A stretch of 64,000 nt of DNA from positions 5,642,938 to 5,706,937 of the forward strand of contig JAZAYU010000008.1 of the NCBI GenBank assembly GCA_038501625.1, in the 5' to 3' direction. Below are positions 55,214-64,000 of the stretch, piece by piece. A program made the position numbers and the translations under genes. The notes beneath the pieces are model-generated. The model did not search any database. It was not told the DNA's origin and was given only the letters and a program-made list of their open reading frames with translations. Source of the DNA: Corbicula japonica (Eukaryota > Mollusca > Bivalvia > Venerida > Cyrenidae). How positions within the stretch are numbered: position 1 is the stretch's first letter; the number at the start of each line of letters is the position of its first letter.

Positions 55214-55706
55214 TTAGCAGCGGAACAAACGTCCAATATTGAAATGGTTTTAAAATGACAAAATAAAGAAAATGTTTTCACTGTTATTTTGAGCTTCGAA
55301 TTAGCAGAAAAAGATATATTAAATATTTCAGAATTAATATAAAGCTATTGTAACATCCTTACATCGGGAATATCGTTTATATCTCTACCTAAAGGTAACA
55401 CATCGGTGGCTCGCTAAAGAATCCCTGGCGGCTACAACCCCTAGATAAAATTGCTTTTCTGTTGTCGATTGTGTTCTGAATTAGGGACAGCGCAGTGAAG
55501 CAGTCAAGTATTCTTTTAGCGATACTAACGTGGCACGAGCCAACTTTAACACGTAACAGGAAACTTGGACTACTTTGCTTGCTCTGATTACTCTGAAATG
55601 CGTAAATCGCCGGTTGCCAGTGCCTCGTTTTGGTTTGATACCGATTTCAGAATTGTGATTAGTAAAACCAGCTTTGCTGGTTAAAAATCACACTAGATAC
55701 CTCTCC
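55214..55706. other. Intergenic stretch
   Basis: Nothing recognised beyond a small AACCAGC/GCTGGTT hairpin near 55666-55683. Confidence 0.4.
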
Positions 55707-55868
55707 ACCCTGCTAGATGTCTCTCTGGTGTAAATAGCTACCAATCGAAACAGTTTATTTCATTTTCCCGCTGCATAATAATAGAATACGGGTATTATTT
55801 ACAACATTTTATTGGTCGAAAAACTAGGTCAAAAGTGAGCTTAGACAGCTAACGCCGAAAAAGATACA
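55707..55868. repeat. Family D dispersed repeat
   Basis: CCTGCTAGATGTCTCTCTGG, CCGCTGCATAATAATAGAAT and TTAGACAGCTAACGCCGAAA match the copy at 57912. Confidence 0.8.
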
Positions 55869-56304
55869 CCTTTAATGACCTTTAATGCAGTCTTGAAGGT
55901 GAATCAGAAAAGTCAAAAGACTAATTATGCCAAAACATTTTAAATGAGTTTGGTGAAGAATGGATAAATAATATCAAGTTAGATAGCGGGTATTGTCGCA
56001 ATAATTTCAATATATAATTAATCGATGTTTAGTCTGATGCAACTGATGCGATCCGACTAACTGTCTCATTTATTCGAGTTATAGTGCTCGTAATCATTTT
56101 AACAAGTTTACTGATTACCAAATATCGTTTTTTTTCAAAGTTAGATAGCTGCAAAGTAGGGATATACCGGCAATGAAAATGCCATTAAATCCAGAGAATA
56201 TTCAGATAAAAAATATTGCATTAAATTGAGCTTAGCCCAGATAATATGATATCTGGTAAAGTTTGGCGAAGACGCAATAAGTATTGCTTATAAAGAATGA
56301 AATA

Positions 56305-56510
56305 TTCATATCAGGAATGGCCACATCCAGCATACACAGCCTCCCCACACAGCCAAACAGTAGAGAGGAAAAGAGAGCATGGTATTACAATAATCAGTTT
56401 CAAAATGGACGCCACAAACAAATAACGAAAGTGAGAACCAGAGGGTTTACCGCCTTGGAACGGTCAGTGGCAAAACAAATTGCCACTGGGGGTTTGCATT
56501 CAGAAGTTAA
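56305..56510 (-). repeat. Family A dispersed repeat, minus orientation
   Basis: TGAAATATTCATATCAGGAA, CACAGCCTCCCCACACAGCC, AAGTGAGAACC and TTGCCACTGGGGGTTT are the reverse-complement landmarks. The distal half is absent. Confidence 0.85.
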
Positions 56511-57167
56511 ATGGCGGACAACTTCCGGTTAGACCATGTGTCATCAGATCGTAACAAAATTATTATTTTCCCTTAAAAACTTTTTTATTGAAGTGTATAA
56601 GATATTTTTACTAGTTATCTTGGCTATTATTTTTTTTTTATTTTGACTGTGAAACATTAGCTCATACAATAGAACGATTGCTCAAATCATCAAACATTCT
56701 TAAACAACATGATATTAAATATTATGTTCAACTGAGTGCTTTAATCATCGTCTTATTTTCTCTGGTAAATAGTATTATTATTCAACATGCTGTTTTTACA
56801 ATGTCATGTTTGTATGATAATAAAATCAATCTGGTAAGATAAACTTTATAGAATTCAACATCCTAAGGTACATAAGGCAAGATCAAAGTATAAATTTTAT
56901 TACAACCCCTTGTGTGATTAAAGACTAAAATTTTTATCTAAGTAATAAATTTATATACAAATCCATCACGATTATATGTTTAAACATTCTAAATCTTTCG
57001 TGATCGTAGTTAAAGCAAAAACAAAAGAAATAATTATTTCTCAGTCAAGTCAAATTTTGTCAGTCATGGTCGCAAATGTATATCGAATATATTTATCTGC
57101 CATTGTTGAGGTCAAAATGCATAAGTGATTATGCTGAAGAAAATTGATATTTGGAATTTTAAATACA

Positions 57168-57240
57168 TGAAAAAGGAACTTTGAAAGTCACCGAGCACAG
57201 GCTCGGTTTGATTGACTGTTCATGGGTAGTAATGGAAAAC
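57168..57240 (-). repeat. Family B repeat, short minus piece
   Basis: AAAAAGGAACTTTGAAAGTC, AGGCTCGGTTTGATTGA and TTCATGGGTAGTAATGG. Confidence 0.7.
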
Positions 57241-57911
57241 TTGGCGGACTGTTTAGGGAAATTCCACAGTGCCAGTCAAAAGATCTTAATCAGAACATTA
57301 TAGTCATTGTGCTCATGATCAACAAGAAATATCTTTAAAAAAAATATAAACGGCGTTTAGTTTCAATTATTTCCTTAATCATGATTACCGGGTAAATTTA
57401 ATCGCATAACTGAGAATCCTACAAAATTATTCAAGTGTAATTCAAATAAATGTCAAGGCATTACATCTCTGAAAACATTTTTATGTAAATCTACATCTCA
57501 CACATGATAAAAAATGAGACATAGTTTTTGTAATATTAATACATAAAACGAAAAAAAATTAAACGTTCTTGGCTTTGTTTATACTTTAATCATAATGCAT
57601 TAGATAATGTATCAAGTACTTAAGCAATAAATATAAACAATGAAGATAATAAGACTTATAATAAGCAATATAAAAGTAACAACGAGTTATGATTGTTTTC
57701 TGTCTTCCATTTCTCTAACTGAAGAGATTTCCTAGGAAATTGAAATAATTCCAGAAAATACCCCAAATGTCCACTGTATGCAAGCGAAAACCGGGCAAAT
57801 GACAAGTATGTCTCAATTCAACATATTTCGGCAAATAGAGAATAGCAAAGATAAATAGGCACAGTAATTATCATTTTAAATAATTGTTTTAACATTCTCA
57901 CTAGTTACCCC

Positions 57912-58072
57912 ATTGCCCTGCTAGATGCCTCTATGGTTAATATAGCCACCAATCGAAATACTTTATTCATTTTCTCTCTGCATAATAATTGAATACGCGC
58001 ATCATATACAAAATTCATTGGTTGAAAAAATAGGTCAAAAGCCAGTTTAGACAGCTAACGCCGAAAAGAATA
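57912..58072. repeat. Family D dispersed repeat
   Basis: CCCTGCTAGATGCCTCTATG, CTGCATAATAATTGAATACG and TTTAGACAGCTAACGCCGAA match the 55.7 kb copy in the same orientation. Confidence 0.8.
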
Positions 58073-58481
58073 CTAGATTGCCAGTAGAAAGCCGAGCAGC
58101 ATGTGAATAAGCAAGTGCATTAAACCACAGATTACTGAAATATGTTCTCTTATTTGGCATCGGCTGTCTTTTCTGGATTTTGACAGTTTTAATAGCAATA
58201 TTAAAATGGAAAACAGTGACATATTCATATCAGTAATAACCAGTGATGACCACATCCTAAAACCACATCTTCATTAGACAGAAAAAAAGAGACATAAGAA
58301 ATGTTGCAAATTTAGCGCGGTTTACAACTTTTACAATGGGACAATAAAAAATAATCAAATCTGGTAAGTCATTAGTTTTACCACAGTGCGTCTAATGGGG
58401 TGCTGTTGAATTTCTAGGAGTGTTCCGTCTTTTCCGTTATTCTTCTGAATCACGCCTAGACTTTTGTGGAATGTCTTGTTT

Positions 58482-58703
58482 AGTGGCATGTTTAGTGTGA
58501 ATTAATACCTAATGTGATACATAAATTCTACAATAATACTGACAGATCATTTTCATGGGGAGGATGCGTGTGTTTGTCTGGGAGGAGTTCAGTGGCATGT
58601 TTAGTGTGAGGTAATACCTAATGTTATACATAAATTCTACAATAATACTGACAGTGTAGATCATTTTCATGGGGAGGATGCGTGTGTTTGTCTGGGAGGA
58701 GTT
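58482..58703. repeat. Tandem duplication, units of about 110 bp
   Basis: AGTGGCATGTTTAGTGTGA starts both units (58482 and 58591) and GTCTGGGAGGAGTT ends both. The second unit has an extra TGTAG before ATCATTTTCATGG and a few substitutions. Confidence 0.95.
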
Positions 58704-59311
58704 GCTGTCCGCGGCTTTTAGTTTATTTATTCTATAAGAGAGGTTAATAATTCTTCGTCATAAAATTAAGAATATAATAGATAGCGCATTCGCAGGCTCT
58801 TTCAATACATGATATCAAAATCCTTATTTCAGGTAAACTCACCAATTTTGATATAAGTTCAATAACAATAGAATTCATTTATCAAGTATGTTTGATATAA
58901 AATTATGCATGGTGAAACAATTCACAATCGTGGAATATATCTTCATTTTTTTAAGCAAATAAGAAAGAAATAAGTTAATATTGTAACATTAATGCTTTTT
59001 TGTATTCAGCATCCTGCGGATGTAAGTATTACAATTATCGAATCCACCCTAACCCCTAAGGATTTAAGTATCATCAAATCCACCCTAACACCAGTGAAAA
59101 CTATGAAAATGATTTAATCTTCCAGTTTTAATTTCATCACCCCCTACACATCACATTGAACATTTACTTAGAGAAATGAATAATATAGATCTTACAGATA
59201 AATATTAGAAAAGAAAAATAATTTACTTTTATAACATGACTGCCAGAGTTTGCAGATAGAGTTGTTTTCGTCCGACATTACATTGTTTGAAAACTATGAA
59301 AATGATTTAAC
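58704..59311. other. Intergenic stretch
   Basis: No gene. AATCCACCCTAAC occurs twice near 59040-59090. A 22-bp phrase starting GAAAACTATGAAAATGATTT occurs near 59095 and again immediately before the LINE fragment at 59312. Confidence 0.5.
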
Positions 59312-59667
59312 TTGTTGCGTTTTTGTTGACTTCTAGTCACATACAGGCAACTTCTAGTTGCATCATAGTCAGCTTAGTCACATCCAGAAGATTTCGGAAG
59401 TCAGCCTAACTACTTACATGTGCACTCTTTTTAGATCAATGATGTTAATTCTTAACATTTTAATATCTTAATTTATTCTAATACTGTTTTATTAAAATAG
59501 TTTTTACGATTCTTAAGTGACTGTGTGTGCTTTTATTCAAATGTGCTATTTTTTATACATGTATGTTTTTATGTAAATGTTATGTACAACGCCATTGAAT
59601 ATGTGCACATAAAAATAGGCGTTTAATTAAATTAAGAAGTTTCAAGAAGTTTCAAGTTTCAAGTTTG
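59312..59667 (+). mobile_element. 3' fragment of a LINE B family element
   Basis: Matches the LINE B 3' UTR from the last hairpin units (CTTGTTGCGTTTTTG, ACTTCTAGTCACATACAGG) through ACAACGCCATTGAATATGTG to the tail, where the TTTCAAG tail repeat is longer than in LINE B. A severely 5'-truncated insertion. Confidence 0.9.
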
Positions 59668-59764
59668 GAGAAATACAATTATATTCGAACGTGTTGAAAA
59701 CTTTCGTACTTCATATTTCGGTAATCGTATTTAGAACATTTAAATTTATTAAAGTTATTAGAGT

Positions 59765-59865
59765 TTGGTGCGCCATAGAACCTGGTTTAAGCCCCAGTGG
59801 CAAATTGTTTTGACCGTTAGAAGGCGATAACCCTAAGGTTCTCATGTTGTGTTACTTGTAAGTGG
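59765..59865 (+). repeat. Family A repeat, middle piece
   Basis: TGGTGCGCCATAGAACCTGG, CCCCAGTGGCAAATTGTTTT and TAACCCTAAGGTTCTCA. The 3' end is missing. Confidence 0.7.
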
Positions 59866-59867
59866 TC

Positions 59868-60994
59868 TTTTTTAAATTAAGAATACACTTGAGACTTTCT
59901 GGAACAAGACACTTTTAAATTTCTCGAATGGTTCAATTCGCATTTTTAAAGTAATTTGTCATGTATGTTGTTAAGATTAGCTGTAGAAAAATTAATATTG
60001 TTTTTATCCATGACGATATGTCGCGTTCGCACGTCGTACATGTACAATTAGGTTGCCCGCTATAACTTGCTGTTGCAAAAGTGCGCTTTTCTTATTTCAT
60101 TCGAACTATTTTACGGATTCACTGAAAAGATATTTCTATCTTTCTGGTTAAAGGCAATTTTCTGTTTATTTTATACTTAAAGATTTTAAAGCTTAATTTG
60201 TGTGATTTCCAAAGGAAAAATGCATGAAACTGTGCTAAATGTGTTTATGACGTTTGGTCTTAGCGTTGAACCGTTTTCTAAACCTTTTTTTTAAATAAAA
60301 ATTATAATCCACAGTTTCAAAAAAGTAACAAGCACTGACGTCTTTTCTAAAGCCAGAGTTCCTGCATAATATTTTCCAAGCCGATAGAAAAAGGAATACA
60401 AAAGCAAATATTTATTTAATAGAATGTGTACACAATTCAATCTTACATAAGGCCTGTAAAATTCCGTGGCTGAACCATTATTGTGTATGTTTCATTATAA
60501 CAATTGGCTCTATAAATAATGTACAAAATTGTTATTGAGATTACGATATGCCAGACAGATTGGACTTTTTAATAGACATACAAATGGTAATTGCATCAAG
60601 ATTTCGTGTGAAGTTCAAATTAAGTTGAAATATGTGTTATCGGAGACGCCGGATTCTCGACGCACACATTAAAAGTATTGGTTGGAAACAGACATGGGAC
60701 GAATAATATTTAAAGTAATGCATTAAATGAGCTATATTTGCCAAACTTGTGCTTAAAATTACATTAGCAGTACTGTATTTTTAGAAAGTAATGTATAAAG
60801 TTAGCATTATTTAAAAAATAATGCTTTAAATTAAGCATTATTTTATAAACATGTGAACTAACGTTAAAGAAAATAGTATACTGTCAATATGTATAAAAAG
60901 TGACAATCTTCCACAAAAATCAACACAAGTTTAATATTAAAAGTGTCAATATGAAAGTGTGAAAACTCAAGTGACATCTTAAGGACTTAGAACT
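59868..60994. other. AT-rich intergenic stretch
   Basis: No coding pattern. Near 60800-60850 there are short inverted repeats of GCATTATTT. Nothing else recognised. Confidence 0.5.
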
Positions 60995-61339
60995 CAACTT
61001 TCAACTTTTATTTACATATAAAGGTTCTAGTCCCACATAATGAGGGAAACATCGACATAATACAATTTACAAATATGCAAACATAACATAAACAAAGATA
61101 CCACGATACATTTTACAAACATAAATCTCGTGACAGTTGGAAAACGGCAATTGTTTAGTTTTTAATAAATGGTCGGTATGATGGAAGGTATGATGCAATA
61201 ATACAGATTATATCGATGGGTAACAAAACAAATTACATAAAATCTTTTACATGCTTACTAGAGAGGGAGTAATAGGTTAACAGCAAAAATGCATTTATAA
61301 TAGTTCGGAAAAGAACTAGAAGAATAAGGCATTATAGGC

Positions 61340-64000
61340 TTATGTTAAAATAAAATTATTTTTGAAATATTTCATTATTTTACTACAAAATATACTAAGA
61401 TTCTTAAGAATTACATAATTTTCTGATTTAATAAGTTCGATAAACTTTAACATACTTGGTCTTCTAAAAATATTTATATTGATATATATTTTTTTCTATC
61501 GTCTTTGAAAATACGACAAATAAGCATATAGTGATACTCGTCACCTATATCATTACAGATTGGACATTTACGTTCGTTTGAAGGAGTGTTTCTCGATAGT
61601 ATAGATTTGGATATTGTCCAATCACCACCAAGGATATACTTCCTGCTTTTTAAATTTTGCCTTTTGCGTCGTCTGTGATATGCAGGATTTATATTCTAAG
61701 ATGCCCTGTCTAAATTCTATTCTGTTTAGTTCCGCCCATTGTTTTCTCGTTTAGGGCAAACCCATTCTTTTATCTGGGGACCATACGCCGCTGAACATTG
61801 AATGGTAATAATCTGAAAATATCTCATTGAAGGTTCCATGTTCACCGCCATATGCATACCATCGTTGGGATGGATCGAAATTGTACTATTTAATGGTGTA
61901 ATTACTGAGTTGCGCTCAACCCGGGGCTAGGCGGCGTGGGTAGTAATATGCATTCCCATTACTGCCTATGAACAGGCTCAATCAAACCGAGCCTGCAGTA
62001 TTTTCATATTTGTCGTGTTCGATGGCTTTCAAAGTTCCCTTTTCATCTATTTCCATCTCCCTGTTTCTATAGGCAGATGGTGATTTCTAGTAAGAAGAGA
62101 CATCAGCGATTGGGAAAGATTATTTGGAAGTTTATCAATATAATGACTTCTAACAAAATTACTATTAACGTATTTATATAGATTGCTACTAGAGTAATTA
62201 TTTATTTCTGAATGTCATTTTTGAATAAATATGTCTTTGAGTTTTTGAAAGGAAGCCTTAATTAGCCACTTACCGTTTATAAAACTGTCTTTCCCATATA
62301 CCCGGAAAGCCTAAATTACATAAATATTGTTTAATATTATCCAACCATAATGATTTAATTCTGTTTTGGGAATAGAGTGTATACAAAAACGAGTACAATT
62401 TTCCTGATAATTTTGTAGTTTCATCATTTTCGATATTTTCGATTAGCCTCGACCAGAAAGATATCATTCTGTTTTTGACATGTATTTCTTTTGGCGTGAC
62501 TCCAAGCCCTCCATAAATCATATTTGTTGGAGTCGATTTTTTTAACTTAAAGATATACTTGAAAAACTTTAATTGTACCTTTTCTAGAATTTCCAGATTT
62601 CCAAATCCCCTTATTTCGCTTCCATATAATAGTATTGGTTTGACAGTTTTATCAAAAAGTTCTATTTGTAAATCATAAGGTAATGACAATTTATTGATTT
62701 TTTAAGTAAAGCGAACATTGCTTTATTACCTTGTTCTGCAATATGTTGTTTCGTTTTGTAAAAACTACAACTTTTGAGAGATAGAGGCCAAGATATATAT
62801 AATCATAAACAATTTCTAACTCAGTGTTTCCTATTTTAAAGATTTTGTCGTTTCTAAGACAGCCCTTACTAAATATCATAATTTTGGTCTTATCTGTATT
62901 TATTTTTAATTTCAACTGTTCGCAATATTTTTTTAAATTGTCTAGAGCATTTTGAAGGTCTGTGTCATTGTCACTGAAAATAACGGTATCGTCAGCATAT
63001 AACAAAATGAATAATTTAATGAAGGTGTGTGAGCCTTTAATCATAACATCTCTTGAAACACCGTTGACATTATTTTGACTCAGAAACGTTTCGAGATCAT
63101 TAAGAAATATTGAAAATAGGAAAGGCGAAAGATTTTCTCCTTGTCTTACTCCGACAAGGCAAACAAAGTATGGAGTAGATCCGTCTGAAGTGGTTACTCT
63201 TGACTTAATGTTACTATATAAACCATGAATTACATTAAAACATTTGCCTGTTATATTTTCGGCCTTAATTTTTTCCACAGACTGATTCTCCAAACAGAAT
63301 CGAATGCCTGTTTAAAGTCAACAAAACAACAATATAACTTTTTCTTATTAGATTGTACGATGTCAATAAGACTTTTCAAGATAAAAATATTGTCAATCGT
63401 TGAAATTTTTTTTTCGGAAACCAGCTTGCGTTTCGTGTATAAGATTCATACTATCAGCGTATTTTTTCAGTCTATTGTTTAAAATACTTCTAAATAGTTT
63501 ACCGAAACAACTAAGAAGAGATATAGGACGATAGTTTTCAGGTTCCTTCGGATTACCTTTGTTTTTGTATATTGGTTTAATTGACCCAGTTGTCCAACTT
63601 AAAGGGACGATACCTTTATCAAATACAGCGTTAAAAAGTTTTAAATAGATCGGCATCATAACGTTTAATGAAGATTTTATGTGCTCGTTTACAATATTAT
63701 CAGTTCCAGGTGATTAATTATTTTTAAGACATTTAACAGCTGCTAAAATTTCAGATTCCGTAATCGGACAATTTATTTCTTCATTTATTTCTTCGCTGTT
63801 AGTTATACTGTCGTTTTCTATATTTGTGTTTCCATCTTCGTCGTGACTAATTTCATTAAGACTTTTGAAAAACGTATAGAAATCTTCCAGTGAGGCACAT
63901 GCTTTAGTTTGTTTAGGTAATAAATTTATAATATTCCAGTATTGTTTTGGTTCAGTGGTCTTCAATTTCTTAAGGTTTTCTATGAGCGATAATTTAAAAT
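61340..64000 (-). pseudogene. LINE C ORF2: reverse transcriptase and C-terminal finger, broken
   Basis: Reading right to left: KTTEPKQYWNIINLLPKQ (finger/linker), stop near 63714, then NYRPISLLSCFGKLFRSILN and QAGFRKK to about 63400, a frame change, VRQGENLSPFLFSIFLNDL (motif B), LLYADDTVIF (catalytic YADD) near 63000, KINTDKTKIMIFSKG, stop near 62691, then LPYDLQIELFDKTVKPILLYG to 62270. Further frame changes lead through SNFVRSHYIDKLPNNLSQS and RNHHLPIETGRW to the interruption near 62075. Beyond it KCPICN and GDEYHYMLIC (about 61575-61516) form the Cys/His finger. The last residues before TAA at 61340 are YFKNNFILT. Several stops and shifts mean it is inactive. Confidence 0.85.
61750..62053 (+). 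repeat. Family B repeat, longest copy, nested in LINE C
   Basis: Runs from TTTAGGGCAAACCCATTC through GGACCATACGCCGCTGAAC, CAACCCGGGGCTAGGCGG and CTATGAACAGGCTCAATCAA to AAAGTTCCCTTTTCATCTAT. It lies between LINE C coding segments in the opposite orientation, so it inserted after LINE C. Confidence 0.85.

Larger units (their letters stand above)
55869..57911. other. AT-rich intergenic stretch
   Basis: No gene. Contains the family A and B pieces listed separately. Confidence 0.5.
60995..64000 (-). mobile_element. LINE C: non-LTR retrotransposon, runs off the right edge
   Basis: On the minus strand the reverse transcriptase region enters at 64000, passes to a C-terminal finger near 61550 and a stop at 61340, then about 340 bases of 3' UTR ending in a short tandem GTTGAAAGTTGAG. 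An interval at about 61.63-62.08 kb, including a family B copy, interrupts the coding part. The endonuclease and 5' end lie outside the window. Confidence 0.85.

Overview
The window is nuclear DNA from an invertebrate animal, most probably a bivalve mollusc. It has spliced genes with GT-AG introns, degenerate LINEs, many short dispersed repeats, foldback MITEs, trinucleotide microsatellites, and repeats carrying the GGGGGCATA and GGAGATAACTC motifs that I associate with bivalve genomes. It is AT-rich. I see no bacterial operon, CRISPR array or rRNA. The species assignment is inference.

Genes. (1) A lysosomal glucosylceramidase (GH30, GBA1-like) lies on the minus strand at 8733-12582. Five coding exons join in phase and both catalytic glutamates are present; an initiator mini-exon is proposed at 12970-12987. 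(2) An intracellular trypsin-like (H61/D95/S189) plus TPR-like protein lies on the plus strand at 21808-23617, split by one TAA and one frameshift. (3) A rhodopsin-like neuropeptide receptor of the neuromedin-U/pyrokinin/Capa type lies on the minus strand at 34154-42000, with three coding exons and an intact 529-residue frame. (4) A broken N-terminal fragment of a hAT-type transposase-like protein lies on the minus strand at 26491-26803.

Mobile DNA. LINE A (about 440-6993, plus strand) is cut in two by a 2.5 kb insertion. LINE B (43305-46223, plus, CR1/L2-like) has a complete reverse transcriptase frame and a 3' UTR built of 21-nt hairpin units; a 3' fragment of the same family lies at 59312-59667. 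LINE C (60995 to the right edge, minus strand) is interrupted in its 3' coding part by an interval containing a family B repeat. Two longer elements are bounded by inverted repeats (15330-17290 and 49877-55213). Two dispersed families recur: family A (about 400 bp, 16 or more copies, concentrated in the receptor introns) and family B (about 300 bp, 7 pieces). There are also foldback MITEs and two tRNA-like sequences.

Layout: 0-7 kb LINE A and its insertion; 7-13 kb glucosylceramidase; 13-21 kb repeats and a 2 kb TIR element; 21.8-23.6 kb trypsin-TPR gene; 24-32 kb MITEs, a hAT fragment and a CpG-containing patch; 34-42 kb receptor gene with repeat-filled introns; 43-46 kb LINE B; 47-60 kb MITEs and the 5.3 kb inverted-repeat element; 60-64 kb LINE C. 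The genes appear functionally unrelated to one another. The most unusual items are the trypsin-TPR protein, whose architecture recalls conflict or immune effectors, and the covarying hairpin array in the LINE B 3' UTR.
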